Assembly: GCA_947683425.1 (NCBI GenBank)
Contig: CANTUQ010000004.1
Span: 5,680,001 to 5,744,000, forward strand
Length of the DNA: 64,000 bases
Source: Excoecaria cochinchinensis
Lineage: Eukaryota; Streptophyta; Magnoliopsida; Malpighiales; Euphorbiaceae
Direction of reading: 5' to 3'
Part shown: in pieces, positions 1-11,739 of the stretch
Numbering within the stretch: position 1 is the stretch's first letter
Layout of the letters: the number at the start of each line of letters is the position of its first letter
Program-made: the position numbers and the translations under genes
The notes under the pieces: model-generated
Databases searched by the model: none
Told to the model about the DNA's origin: nothing
The model's input: the letters and a program-made list of their open reading frames with translations, nothing else

Positions 1-11
1 TGGCTCGGGAC

Positions 12-1000
12 TTGGAAAGGGTGACTACTCCGAGAGCCCCGATTGAGAGCATGAGGAAAGCTAGGGCGGATGATTTCTATAGGATAAGTCTTGATGAGTC
101 TGAATCGACTGAGAAATGGATTGAGAAAGTGAAGAGAGTTCTTGAGGAAATTTGTTGCCCTCCTGAGAGGCAGGTTGAGTGTGTTGTTGCTTTGCTCTAG
201 GGATCAGCTTATGACTTGTGGAAGTTAGTTCGTAGGCATCCCCAGTTGCCAGATTCGGTCACATGGGAGTTCTTTAAACGGGAGTTCACGAGTAAGTATG
301 TGACCAAGGCCTATAAGGAGGCTAAGTTGGCTCAATTTCTCAGTTTGAAGCAGAGGGCTATGTCAATTTCTTAGTATGAAAAAGAGTTTAATAGGCTTAG
401 GAAGTATGCTCCTTCGGGTATTCTGACAGAGGAATTTAGGTGTCAGCATTTTGAGGCAGGATTAAATGAGTCTTTGAGAGCCATGCTTATATCTTTGTTG
501 AGTACCCCTGCTATCAGCTACTACCAGATTGTTCAAGCAGCTGTACGGGCAGAGAGGTCTGAGTCTATTTTGAGGGAGAGAGCTCAGAGAAGGAATCCTC
601 CTCGTGGAGGTTTATCCTCGGGTAAGAGGTCGAGGAATCCGCAAGATGAGTCTTCTTCAGGTCTTGCTTCAAGAGGTAGGAGGCAAGGATCTACAGTTTG
701 TTCGAGTGCTGTAGAGGTAGTTCTGGTGGAAGCGGTAAAATGGTGCCCGAGTGTTCTCACTGCAGTAAGCGCCACAAGGGCGAGTGTAGATGGCTCACTC
801 GAGGTTATTTTCGTTGTGGAAGTACCGATCATTTTCTAGAAAACTGTCAGAAATTAAGTGAGAATACTGGATATCAACGTGAAACTATCCAGTCAGGGTC
901 TAATGCTCCTCAAGCTACTCGAGGTCGAGGCAAAGGTAGAGGTCGAGGTGGACGGCCTAGAGAGGGTTCTCCATCAGAGTCAGTAGATCGTCCTCAGATG
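12..1000 (+). pseudogene. Tekay-type gag, decayed (element 1)
   Basis: Remnant of the capsid/nucleocapsid gene of a Ty3/gypsy chromovirus. It aligns by eye with the gag of elements A and C in this window: an N-terminal block with RAPIESM and LDESESTEKWIEKVKRV, a middle block with FLSLKQRAMS, and a basic RGRGKGRGRGG tail. Its true start lies left of the window. The frame is broken by TAG at 198-200 and TAG at 372-374, and by a frameshift near 690-720. The zinc knuckle (806-847) should read CX2CX4HX4C, but its first Cys is Tyr (YFRCGSTDHFLENC), so the RNA-binding finger would not fold. The product cannot be made; this is a fossil. Confidence 0.85.
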
Positions 1001-1009
1001 GTACCAGCG

Positions 1010-3360
1010 AGGGCGTATGCTATGAGAACTCGGCATGAGCAGGATGCGCCAGATGTGATTGCAGGTAAGTTTCTACTCTGTGATATTGAGATATATGCTC
1101 TAATAGATCCTGGTTCCACACACTCATAGTTGTGTTTTGATATGTTATTTGATAAGTTGCATGATGTTGATCAGTTAGATTATGAGATTTGTGTGACCAA
1201 TCCCTTAGGGCATAGTGTCAATGTGAGTAGAGTGTTTAGGAATTGTCCCCTGTTGGTCCAACGTATTGAGTTTCAAGCAGATTTGATAGATTTGCCTTTC
1301 CGAGAATTTGATTTGATTTTGGGAATGGATTGGTTAAGTAAGCACCGAGCAATAGTTGATTGTCATGGGAAGACGGTTGTGTTGCGGGATAGACATCATT
1401 CTCCGATTATGGTTAAAGGTTTAGGCTCAGGTTCTTTGGGGAATGTGATTTCTGCCATGCAAGCTAAGAGGTTCATGCGGAAGGGTTGTGAGGCATTCTT
1501 TGCTATAGTGTTAGATTCTAAGCGCTGTCAAGTTAAGATTGATGATATCCCAATGGTTAGGGAGTTTGAGGATGTGTTTCCTAGAGGATTGCCTGGGTTA
1601 CCTCCGGAGAGAGAAGTGGAGTTGTCCATAGAGATAGTGTCGGGTACTACTCCTATTTCTAAAGCACCTTATCGAATGGCTCCTATAGAGTTGAGAGAAC
1701 TTAAAACTCAATTATAAGAGCTATTGGATAAAGGCTTTATTAGACCTAGCATATCTCCATGGGGAGCCCCGGTATTGTTCGTAAAGAAGAAGGATGGTAC
1801 GTTAAGGATGTGCATCGACTATCGGCAAATTAATAAAGTTACTGTGAAAAATAAGTATCCTTTACCTAGGATTGAGGATTTGTTCGACCAGCTCAGAGGT
1901 GCAAGAGTCTTTTCTAAGATTAACCTACGGTCCGGGGTATTATTAGCTTCGGGTTAGAGATGTGGATGTGGTTAAGACTGCATTTCGGACGCGCTATGGC
2001 CACTATGAGTTTCTTGTGATGCTGTTTGGTTTGACCAATGCACCTATGAATAAAGTGTTGAGGCCATATCTTGACCGATTCGTAGTCATATTTATTGATA
2101 ACATTTTGGTATACTCGAAGAATGAGAGTGAGAATGAAGAGCATCTTCGGATAGTGCTTCAAGTTTTGAGGGAACACCATTTGTTTGCGAAGCTCAGCAA
2201 GTGTGATTTTTGGCTTAGAGAGGTGTCTTTCTTGGGTCATATTGTTTTGGCTAAAGGTATTCAAGTTGATCCGGCTAAGATTGAGGCGATTATGAATTGG
2301 AAGGCGCCTATGAATGTTCCGAAAGTGAGAAGTTTCCTAGGTTTAGCTGGGTATTATCGTTAATTTGTTAAGGGGTTTTCAATTATTGCTGCTCCTTTGA
2401 CCAGACTAATGAGAAAAGGGGTCAGATTCGAGTGGTCAGACAAGTGCCAAGCATGTTTTGAGCAGTTGAAGAGGTTGTCAGTTGAAGCTCCTTTACTCAC
2501 TCAACCCACTTCGGGTAAGGAGTTTGTGATGTATAGTGATGTTTCAGGTGTTGGACTTGGTTGTGTTTTGATGCAAGAGGGTAAGGTTGTGGCTTATGCG
2601 TCTCGTCAGTTGAAGCCTCATGAGAAGAATTATCCAGCGCATGATTTAGAGTTAGCAGCTATGATCTTTGCTTTGAAGATTTGGCAGCATTATCTGAATG
2701 GGGAGACGTGTAGGATCTTCACGGATCATAAGGGTTGAAGTATCTCCTCAAGCAGAAAGAATTGAATATGAGGCAGCGTCGTTGGTTAGAATTATTAAAA
2801 GATTATGATTGTATTTTGGAATACCATCCGGGCAAGGCTAATGTTGTAGCAGATACTTTGAGTAGGAAGTCAGTTTCGGCCTTATTTTTGTAGCGCTGCA
2901 AGTGGAGATTGGATTCGAAAGGGGCTTTGGTTGCCTAACTGAAAGTTAAGCCATCTTTGAGGCAATTGATCGTCGATGCCCAGAAAAAAGATGTGAGATT
3001 AGCACGAGTGTTGCAAGAGGTTCGGAATGGTAAGCAATTTGAGATTTCTATTTTGGATGTGGTGATTATGTATAGAAATCATTTGTGTGTGCCTGAGAAT
3101 GATAAGTTAAAGAAAAAACTTTTGAGTGAGGCACACACTACGGTCTTTATTATGCATCCCGGTAGTGAGAAGATGTATCGAGATCTGAAGCAGTTCTATT
3201 GGTGGTTTGGGATGAAAAGAGACATTGTGGAGTTTGTGGCTAAGTGTTTAACTTGTCAGCAGGTAAAGGTCGAGCATCAAGTTCCTTCAAGATTGCTCAA
3301 CCCTTTACCCATTCCTCAGTGGTAGTGGGATGACATCGCTATGGATTTTGTGTCAGGATT
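1010..3360 (+). pseudogene. Tekay-type protease-RT-RNase H-integrase, decayed
   Basis: Polyprotein remnant in the usual Ty3/gypsy order: aspartic protease (ALIDPGSTHS at about 1099-1128), reverse transcriptase (1724-2363), RNase H (about 2500-2870) and the integrase zinc-binding HHCC region with CLTCQQVK (about 3100-3280). Breaks are many: TAG after THS (1127-1129), TAA at 1715-1717, a one-base insertion near 1935, a stop at 2361-2363, a frameshift near 2730, stops near 2890 and 2937, and TAG at 3323-3325. The RT active site reads FIDNILVYS instead of FIDDILVYS, and about nine residues after TNAP are missing. The integrase stops abruptly after DDIAMDFVSG, where sequence from the middle of an LTR begins, so the integrase core and chromodomain are lost. 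Confidence 0.88.
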
Positions 3361-4535
3361 ATTTATATGTCATGGTGACAACCAAATCATTGCCACCATG
3401 AAGAATGCTGAGAGAAGGCAGAATTGCTCATTTTTGGACCTCACAGTGACAACCAACTGATTGCCACCTTGAGGTATGCTCAAATTGCATTCTATTTTGG
3501 TATTTGGACATATCACGCTGACAACCAAATGGTTGCCAACCTGAGGTACCTTCTTTTGCATATTTCTTTGATGAAATTTATCAAGTGATATATAAGTATT
3601 TTAAATGGAATCTAAACAAGTTTCGTAACATTTATTGAGAATTATAATGTGTGTAATCTATGAACAAGTGTGGTATGAAAATGTATAATGGAATGTGATT
3701 CACGAATGGTTACTCGTGTAGTATTGATAAGTGTGTTTATCTACATGAGCGTTAATGGATCAATTGTTTAGCCTATAATCGAGTCGTAGATAGGTAGGCA
3801 TGCCTATAAGGGTTAGTGTTTGCAGCTGCCAGTGTCAATACCTGATTAGTATCCAGTGATTTGAGATTTGCATATCTCTAGTATTAATACTATCTTCTAC
3901 AGTATTTAGTGATCGGTATCCGAGTGGTATCCAGTGTTCCCACTATCCACTGCTGTTTTAATTTAGGCTATATTAAAGATTATTATTAAATATTGATGAT
4001 TATAGTATTGTGTTATATTTCATAATTGCCATGATATAATAGCAATTCTGATAATGATGGTTACTAATGATTTAGTGTTGTAAAGCATAAAATATTGAAT
4101 GTTTGACTTATTGTATATTATAGCATGTTATATTGTTACATGATTAATTGTAATTACTTATATTAGACCATTGTATGTTTTTATCCCCACTGAGCCGTAT
4201 TTCAGCACGGGTATTTATCTCATGTGTAGGTTTATAGTTCAGAGCCCGCATTTTGTAGTGATCATCTGCTAGCCACTAGAAGGAGTCTTGAAATCTTCTA
4301 GATAGGTTCAACTTTTGCAATGTAGAGATATTGTTCCAACTTTAGTATAACTAGAATATGTAAATGTAACTTGTAATTTTGTATTGTAATGATGTAAACC
4401 CTAATTAGTATTATTGATAAGTATTGTTTAAAGGATTTACTCTTATTAGCAGGGATGCTTATTAGTTCATATGTATTGTATGTGTGTGTGTGCATAGCGA
4501 CCTGATATCCTCCCAAGGGGTATTAGGGCGTTACA
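3361..4535 (+). repeat. Truncated 3' LTR of element 1 (Tekay)
   Basis: The 3' part of an LTR in the same orientation as the coding remnant to its left. Its right end (gggcgttaca, 4526-4535) is the terminal form of the other Tekay LTRs here, seen on the opposite strand as TGTAAC. It contains the shared 12-bp palindrome TAGGCATGCCTA at 3795-3806 and a degenerate form of the terminal hairpin near 4186-4210. The LTR 5' part (U3, promoter, leader) is absent: the sequence passes directly from integrase codons into a repeat array, so a deletion fused pol to mid-LTR. Its 3' end resembles LTR B at 10439-10505, so the two belong to related families. Confidence 0.75.
3373..3555 (+). repeat. Three-copy 71-72 bp array with inverted-repeat core
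   Basis: The core tgacaaccaa...ttgcca occurs at about 3376, 3447 and 3519, i.e. 71 then 72 bp apart. The first copy reads TGGTGACAA...TTGCCACCA, an inverted repeat with one mismatch. It sits where the other Tekay LTRs carry their palindrome arrays. Confidence 0.75.
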
Positions 4536-4990
4536 TGTACAATCAATTATCATTATAAAGTCATTTCATGCTATTACACTTAGCAATTTATCAAAATACA
4601 CTTAGATATTACATTGATTACCATTCAACCTAACCTTTAAATCTCCACTAAGATTATTTTCCATTTCATTAATCACTCAATTAACTAAATTACATGTTCT
4701 ACACTTCAAATATACCATTTACATGCTTAAATTACCAAAGAAATTCAACATTTTCCTTAATGTTCAATTCGGCCAAAGTTAGGTTTCTTCATCAAGATTT
4801 TATTTTCTCATTTTAAACACATACATAACCATTTTTAACCCTCCCAATCATGCTTATATGGTTAGATTCAATTGTTCATGCACTTATCACATTTTCACAC
4901 TAAAACATAACTTAAATCCAAACTAAATCAATGGAAATAATAGGATTTTGTAATCACAAACCTTAAATCCTTTCACTAGGCTTCTCAAAC

Positions 4991-5182
4991 TTATTTTTCC
5001 GTGCCTTTAGCCCTTGAACCACTTCCCTCACCTTGATCACCTAAGCTAGGCCGAATACATCCATCAAGATTCCAGCAATTCCATGCTTTCTTTTTATAAT
5101 ATAATTACATAAATATGATCTACATACTCTAAATTACCTATTAGAACCCTTAAACCAAATTAAAACCATCAATTTCTCTTAC
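4991..5182 (-). other. LTR F leader intron and small ORF exon
   Basis: Minus strand: donor GAG|GTAAGAG at 5183/5182 and acceptor GCTTAG at 5046-5041 give a 142-nt intron. The following 50-nt exon (5040-4991) reads, in phase 1, a short peptide ending GSGSRAKGTEK and TAA. The arrangement matches LTR families A, C, D and E: a phase-1 intron of 119-142 nt, then a short exon with a KGKE-like core and a stop. No start codon is evident, and in exon 1 the in-phase codon just before the junction is TGA. Splicing and translation are inferred. Confidence 0.45.
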
Positions 5183-5410
5183 CTCAAATTTGTGCCCTAA
5201 CCTTGATCCTTGGAAAAATCCCACTTCTACTGCTCAAAAAAGACTCTAAAGGCATCTATAAGATGATAGGGGAGCTTGGAATTGGGGAGAAATTTGAAGG
5301 AAGAAGAAGAAAAATGGAGGAGGAGGAGGAAGAAGAAGTTCGGCCTTGATGGAGGAAGGAGAGCTGCTGGAGTTGTGAGGATTTCTCTAGAGAAAACTGT
5401 ACATGGGGGT

Positions 5411-5417
5411 TTATATA
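5411..5417 (-). promoter_or_regulatory. TATA box of LTR F
   Basis: TATATAA on the minus strand in a GC-flanked context (ccccttatataaaccccc). It is followed by a CT-rich leader typical of plant LTR transcription starts about 30 bp downstream. Confidence 0.65.
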
Positions 5418-6031
5418 AGGGGGTTATTGGGTTGGGCTTGATCCATTTGAGTTGGGCCAACCTAATCCAAGCCCATTTAGGTTTTATGCCATTATCCAAC
5501 CCAAAAATGTTTTTATCACTTCCCAACATTTTTTTCTCCCAAAATTAGTTCCATATTCCATAAAATATATAAATTAGCCTCCACGTAAAATTTCAGCTCA
5601 ATCGGAGTCTGTTTTCTGGTGTTCACTTTAACCGATCCGATTCAAGAGTCCATCCGTGTCTTCCAAATAATTTTTGGAGTCCGTTTGCTATTTTTACAAA
5701 TTTAGTCAAACTTAATCAACTGTAGCCTAATTACAACGGGCCGGGACTTTTTCTTATTTTTGACTTTTGAGGACCTATTTGACTTCATTTTCACTCCAAA
5801 TTTTATCATTGGACTCACTATAAGTTATATTACCCGATAGTTCAATCAAATATTTTTTTTGTTTCGGGGTCCCCTGAAGGTCACCCATCAGTGGCCTCCT
5901 TGGGCCCCGCAGAGTTAACCTTTTATTGTACTGTAGTTAGGGCACAATCACTGTTATTTTCACTCTATAATCATACTATAGACTCTACGCATTTCACTGA
6001 TCACTATTAATCCAGTATTTAGGCCATTACA

Positions 6032-6882
6032 CTCCAGGTTGATCTCGGTAAGTTCTCGAGAGGGAGAGGGGACCGGACCCATATCCTGCATGTCCTTCTC
6101 GGACACTAGCCCTTCGCTTAAATAGTCCAAAACTTAGGGATTCTTAATGGAATATCACCCTCCATACCTCTGAATTAAGATCTCTTTCAAAGAAAGAGAT
6201 CCAACATCAATAGTTGGAACAGCAGCAGCAAGGGAGCTTGAAGGCTCCTCAGACACCATCTGATCATAAAAAACCTAGGAGAAGACCTCTTCAAGGGGCC
6301 CGCAGCACCCGCCCCAGCAAGTGTTGATGGATCAGCAGCTAGTCGGGTCAGAGGAGGAGGAGTAGCGGCTGATGCTAGAGGTTAATCAACCTCATAAATT
6401 ACTGATGGCCCTAGCCTTGGGGTAAGCCTCAACCTCCAGAGCTTGACAGGTTGACCGGATGGATCCTTTGCATGGGTGGACTTCTTTCTCTTGCTCTATT
6501 TACGAGCCTTTCTCACCTCCTCGACCACCTCTCTTGCCATCTAAGGGTCTATAGAAACTAAGAAAAAAAAACAAAATAGTTAGAATCTAAAACTTCAAGA
6601 ATTCCAAGACATGCATGAAGAAAAACATGAAAAAATTTAAGATCCTAAAGGCTCACGTTCTGCCCCTAAAGGCCTTAGCTCATCTTGAGAGGCCAGCAAG
6701 ATCGAAGAATTGGTCGAATATTTATAACGTTCATGAACATAGTTCAAGAGCTTCTCTATGTCTGATCAAAATACAAGAAGCCTAGAGACTAGATCCTTAA
6801 GGTTGTTTGATTTGTCCGACCAAAACAAGGTCATGCCAAACCCTCATTTTTGCCCCATCGAGAAAAATTTCTCTTTAAAACC
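6032..6882. other. Unassigned region, possibly decayed coding debris
   Basis: No convincing gene. On the minus strand, short stretches look protein-like (for example SSSLAAAVPTIDVGSLSLKE near 6150-6260) between stops, as in an old transposon ORF. The composition is more GC-rich than the AT-rich block to its right. I cannot assign a family. Confidence 0.3.
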
Positions 6883-6919
6883 CTTTTTTCGAGGAAGGAA
6901 GTGAAAATGATTTTCTTTT

Positions 6920-7700
6920 ATTACTCATATAGGTATTGTGCCAAAAATATATGAGTACTAGTTAAGTGATGCTAAGAGTAAATGAAAACTAATTGGTAAG
7001 GTATATACTCATATATTTATATAATCACATTAATTGGTAAAATTTAATTATATATAATTAAATTATTAATTTACAACTAAATTACTCATATAGTTATTGT
7101 GCCAAAATAGATAAGTACTAGTTGAGTGATACTACATGTAAATGAAATTAATTAGTAACATGATTATATATTCATATAATATAATCACATGAATTGGTAA
7201 ATTTCATTATACATAATAATGGTATATAATTATATTATTATTTTACATGTTCAATTACTAATATAGGAATTGTGTCAAAAATAGATGAGTATTAGTTGAG
7301 TGATACTAAGAGTAAATGAAATTAATTGGTAAAATGATTATATACTAATATAATTACATTAATTGATAAAATTTCATTGATATAATAATTCTATATAATT
7401 ACATTATTAAAATACATCCTCAATTACTCATATAGATATTGTGCTAAAAATATATGTGTACTGGTTGAGTGATATTAAAAATAAATGAAATTATTGGTAA
7501 GGTGATCAATGTTACATACTGATATATAAACATTAATTGGTAAAATTTCATTATAAATAATAACTATATATAAATATATTTTTAATTTACATACTTTTAT
7601 AGGTAGTGTGACAAAAATATATGAATATTAGTTGAATGGTACTAAAAGTAAATGAAATTAATTGGTAAAATGATTATATAATAAATTGCTCAGTTTACAT
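6920..7700. repeat. AT-rich tandem repeat, unit about 161-173 bp
   Basis: Four full units and a partial fifth begin at about 6920, 7081, 7254, 7423 and 7591 (spacings 161, 173, 169, 168). Each starts with attactcatata, continues with a tattgtgccaaaaatat block and a gagtgatactaagagtaaatgaaa block, then attggtaaaat and a TA-rich tail. The copies are diverged by substitutions and small indels, so the array is not young. The monomer length is similar to many plant satellites, but the array is short. Confidence 0.8.
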
Positions 7701-7939
7701 GCCTACACAAATTGTTTGAGTTGCATATTCATATGGATATAATAATTATTATAATAATTAAATTTATTTTTTTAATATATAAAATATTCATTTTAATTTA
7801 TTAACTATTTATTATCTTAATTTCATGTATTAAAATATTTAATTCAAATAATTATGAAGTTAAATTCATATAATATATATAGAATAGAAACTATACATAA
7901 TATTTATATATAAATTATTAGTATTATATATAATAATTA

Positions 7940-8131
7940 ATTAATATCGGTTGTTTCGATCCAATTCGGTTCCAGAACAGTTCGGTACACTTTAATACGG
8001 TTTGCGGTTCGGTTCTAGATAAAATATTCAGATCCGTTCCAAATAAAATTAACGGTACAATTCGGTTTTGGATATTTTTCATTGGTATTTCGATTTGTAA
8101 CAGAAAAATTTAGACCCCGTGTACACCCCTA
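7940..8131. mobile_element. hAT-like transposon end (non-autonomous)
   Basis: A cggttcggttc-type subterminal region (attcggttccagaac, ttgcggttcggttc) ends in gtgtacacccct, the form commonly seen at ends of plant hAT-type non-autonomous elements (starting AGGGGTG on the other strand). The next bases, tttaaaacc (8132-8140), also occur at 6874-6882, which could be a target duplication enclosing 6883-8131. The left end has no matching inverted terminal repeat, so the boundaries are unproven. Confidence 0.35.
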
Positions 8132-8429
8132 TTTAAAACCATGAGAGGAAAGCTTAATCAAAGGGTTATTTTATGAATGGAGAAGGATTTGAGAATTTTA
8201 AATAAGGAAAAACAATAAGAATTAGAAGGAGCATACTGATAGTAATTCATTAAACAAGGAAACAAGGCCATATCCATATGGCCAGTACACAAAATATGGT
8301 AGTAAATACAGACGAGTAGAATTAAAACATGTTAACTCCACTCTCACAAGACACCACAAATTATTTATGAGAATTACATTATTAGCAATCTCACACACAT
8401 AACATTAACATTTATGAATTTTGACGAGT

Positions 8430-9238
8430 TTAGTGATCCCAAGTGCAGCTTGTGCAGCTGCAGTTGGCACCACACTTGCACTTCCCATCGTTCTCTCCTG
8501 CTGGAACCTCCATCGCCTCAGTGGAGACAAAGCTGCAATTTTATTTTATTTTTTTCAGAAAAATAAAAATTATTTGTACTTATGCAACAAAATTTTATTG
8601 CTTGATTTAATGATAATAATTTCTTATATAGCTATGGTAATTAATTTTGATAATGTGTTAATATTTCAGCCGGTTCATGTAAACTAGAAAATACAAGTAC
8701 CTCTTCTCAGTCTCAACGATGTCAGCAGTGTAGCTGCTGCCCTTCTTCCTGCAAAATTTGAGAGTGCATATTCTCAATAATTAGTACACATACATGCATA
8801 TCCTAGCTATAACTTTTTCATTTTTTATGCAACTTTTTAAAATGGTTAAGAAATGCCATTAATTTTTTTTTTAATTGTATTTGTCATTAAATTTAAGAAA
8901 ATAATTTTCACTATTTTGTAAAAATTACCAAATTTTTGTTATTAAATTTATGGAAATGAAAATATTTCATTCACTTTTTATATGGCATGATATGATAAGT
9001 AGTTGCATGAAATAATTACAACTTTTTCGGTATTTATTTTGAAAATTAATAACAAAAACAATTAAAAATATTTGAATAACCTTTTTTTATTCATTAAAAA
9101 AATTCAAGTATATTCCATAAAAATATATTAAGATTGTAAAAAGCAAAATTTAAAAAAAAAAAAATTTACAAAGAAGAAATTCACATACACGCACTGGCTC
9201 TTGTCAGCGCAGTCGCAGTTACCGCACTTGTCCGACAT
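8430..9238 (-). CDS. MT3: Type 3 plant metallothionein, three exons
   Basis: Small cysteine-rich cytosolic protein that binds Cu and Zn ions through thiolate clusters and buffers metals and redox stress. Minus strand exons: 9238-9189, 8748-8701 and 8532-8430 (stop at 8432-8430). They total 201 nt, or 66 residues, normal for the family. Introns of 440 and 168 nt have GT-AG ends; the first donor is GTATGT. The N-terminal domain MSDKCGNCDCADKSQC is the type 3 signature. A cysteine-free linker (YTADIVETEKS) leads to the C-terminal domain CKCGANCSCTSC. The usual final Cys is absent: the end reads CTWDH where the family normally has CTCGH, a one-base TGC/TGG difference. Frame and splice sites are otherwise clean. 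This is the only ordinary host gene seen in the window. Confidence 0.93.
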
Positions 9239-9331
9239 GGTTATAAAGGTTAAGGAAGAAAATAACAAGCTTTTGTTACAACTTAGAAGAGTGTATGGCT
9301 ATGGGTTGAAGCTGCTGAAGAATGGGGACGC

Positions 9332-9338
9332 ATTTATA
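9332..9338 (-). promoter_or_regulatory. TATA box of the metallothionein gene
   Basis: TATAAAT on the minus strand, 94 bp upstream of the ATG at 9238-9236. This leaves room for a 5' UTR of roughly 60 bp, ordinary for plant metallothionein genes. Confidence 0.7.
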
Positions 9339-9339
9339 G

Positions 9340-10089
9340 AGGGAGAAGGAGACGGAATGGGGACCCATTTTTGAAAATTGGTTCTCATTGGGACCACACT
9401 TAGGCATGAGAGAAGCACACGCCTCTGAAGGAACAAACTATCCCAAAGGAATCTTTGATAATGGAGGGAGGCTATATTTCCTCCTCTCGTGTCTACTTCA
9501 TTTATATTTTCTATCAAAATTTCCATTATTTTTCACAATATTATTCCTTATTTTTTCTATTATTCCTTATTTTTTCTTTTTTTTTAAAAAAAAAAAAAAG
9601 AAAACACATTTAAGAGAATTTTAACCTATCTTTAGGTCAATTTTCTATGTTTCTAAAAATTGATATTAGATTTTTTATATTTTTCAAATCACTCCTCCAA
9701 TTTAGATGAGATGGATGAAATTAAAACATACACTTTATTAATTTTGAGTGAATTCAATTTACCAAAAGATCCATTAAGACATAAAAACTTAAAAATAGTC
9801 AACTCATTATATTATGCATGTCTGAAATGATTATATAATTTTTCAATTTTATATTTTGGTGGGTTCGGCAATCATTTTAAGTTGATCTTAGGTGAGATTA
9901 ACAGACCGTATATTTCAATTTCGTCAGTTCCATTTAAATTGAACATACTGTAAATAATAGCAAAAGTCTAGGGATCCAATATAAACTTTTGAAAATACAA
10001 GAATCTAATATGAAAAAATAATAAAGCTATAAAAATGATTTTAATTCATTTTATAAAATTATAAACATTTTTTTTTCTTTATTTTCCTA
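9340..10089. other. AT-rich intergenic region upstream of MT3
   Basis: No gene seen. It presumably holds the distal MT3 promoter, and it includes a poly-T/poly-A block at about 9560-9600. I saw no clear regulatory motif beyond the TATA box. Confidence 0.4.
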
Positions 10090-10438
10090 TATGATAATAC
10101 TCAATATTATCATTCACTAAGCCAAGCCCAGTAAGATTAGACAAAGGTCGAAGCCCAGCATCTTCATGGCCCAATAACCTTTAGGGCCCAGCGTCTTAAC
10201 AGACGCATATTGCGGGAATCAAGTAAGGTCAGCAAGACCCTTCAATGGTCCACTGGCACATGCCTCTACCTATCCTTCACTTGCTCAGTGTCCCGTCGCC
10301 ACCACCTACTCTTACACCAAAAGTAATCCACTCAAGTGGATTCTCACGCCCATATAAATACAAAGGTCATTATGCACCCAGGTAACGCAACTCACTCAGC
10401 GATCTTATCTCTCCGCTTTTTTCCTCTAAAACACTACT
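10090..10438 (+). repeat. Probable LTR promoter fragment
   Basis: A block rich in gcccagc/gggcccagc words is followed by a TATA box (tataaata, 10353-10360) and a leader (ctcactcagcgatcttatctctccgc) that looks like the U3/R part of a plant Ty3/gypsy LTR. It is cut on the right by LTR B. No start, PBS or coding region could be attached to it. Confidence 0.4.
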
Positions 10439-10505
10439 TGTAACACCCGAATACCCCTCGAAAGGAATATCGGGTCGCTATGCACTCACATACGCATACA
10501 TAAAT
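10439..10505 (-). repeat. LTR B, 3' end fragment
   Basis: Begins TGTAACACCCGAATACCCC on the plus strand (the LTR 3' end on the minus strand). It resembles the right end of the element 1 LTR at 4470-4535. It is interrupted by element A at the duplicated target taaat (10501-10505) and continues at 19884. Confidence 0.75.
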
Positions 10506-11739
10506 TGTAACACCCCCTACCCACACATAGGCGATCCCATCCGATAAGGAGTGAGATGCCGTATGAGTCAAGGTGCCACCAAGCAACTATAATACAAATC
10601 ATACATTCATTCATAACATACATACAGAAATACGAGATAAATAAAAACTTTAAAGCAAAAGAAGCATTAGCTGATAATACATTAATATAACAAAACCATT
10701 ACAATAATGTTCTGATCAAACTAGTTGAAACAAAAGATATTACATAACCCAAAAGATAAGTACATATGCGGAAGCTATATAAAAACTAATACAAGAGAGT
10801 TCTATACAAAAAGAATCATTAAAGCTTACAAAAGCTAAGCCCTACACTAAAACCTTCTGTGTTGGCTTGACTGCGGCGACTCTCTCAAAGCAAAACTTCC
10901 TCCGCACCTACACGGGTAAAAACACCGTGCTAAGCGATAAACGCTTAGTGGGAAAACACACATACGATATGGACGGCCACTCACAATGGTCGTCAAGGAA
11001 AAACACATACGTAATGGCATAAGCAATAATTCATGACATAATATATATATAACATGCTCACAAATACATCCATACATTCTGCATCTCGCATTCATATCCA
11101 TTTCCATATTAATTGAACATACATCTCATCATTATACTCATTCAAATATTGCATTCGTGATATCAATTCGGAGCAAAACGAAGTAACGGAACACATAAAA
11201 GAAAACCCTGCTGACTCATCATAGTGGATAATGAGTATACGGACAGTACCTTACGGGTACGAATCGAATACTGACAGTACCTTACGGGTACGAATCAAGA
11301 ACCAATTCACTTTATCAATTACAAAACATTTTACTGAGGGAACTTAAACAAGCTCCAAATACTGAGGGGTTCGTGAGGAACCAAACGGGGACCTGATCGG
11401 GGTCCAAACAGAACTGAGGCTACAGCTAAAGACTGTATTAGGCATGCCTAACTATCCACTTACTTAACTCTAGCAGGTTATGCATCATTCAAATCATGTT
11501 TCCAAGAGTAATACATAATTATACTCACATTCATTATTAATGACTCATAATTAAAACATGCATAACCCAAGTTCTGATTCAAATCACAGTATATAATTTA
11601 TCATACGTAATAAATACAATAACAGTCGTATACACAAGTTCGTATAACATACAGTATGGAAAAACCATGAAAACTACGAAAAAACCATGAAAAATACATT
11701 GAAATTCATTTTCGGAATTCTGGAGACAAAGAAGCAAGG

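Larger units (their letters stand above)
4536..6031 (-). repeat. Solo or truncated Tekay-like LTR, family F
   Basis: Read on the minus strand it begins TGTAATGGCC (6031 downward) and ends GATTGTACA (4536), so it has TG...CA ends. It contains a TATA box (5411-5417), then a pyrimidine-rich leader (tccttcctccatc, ttcttcttcctcc) and a splice-like intron. No PBS or polypurine tract adjoins it. The flanking bases (ttaca on the left, ctcca on the right) do not form a target-site duplication, so it is either a solo LTR with a lost TSD or one end of a larger damaged insertion. It is shorter after the small ORF than the other Tekay LTRs and shows no palindrome array. Confidence 0.65.

Noticed and set aside
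6874..8140. A complete hAT element bounded by tttaaaacc repeats
   Set aside because: Only the right end looks like a hAT terminus; no matching left inverted repeat, and the direct repeat may be chance.
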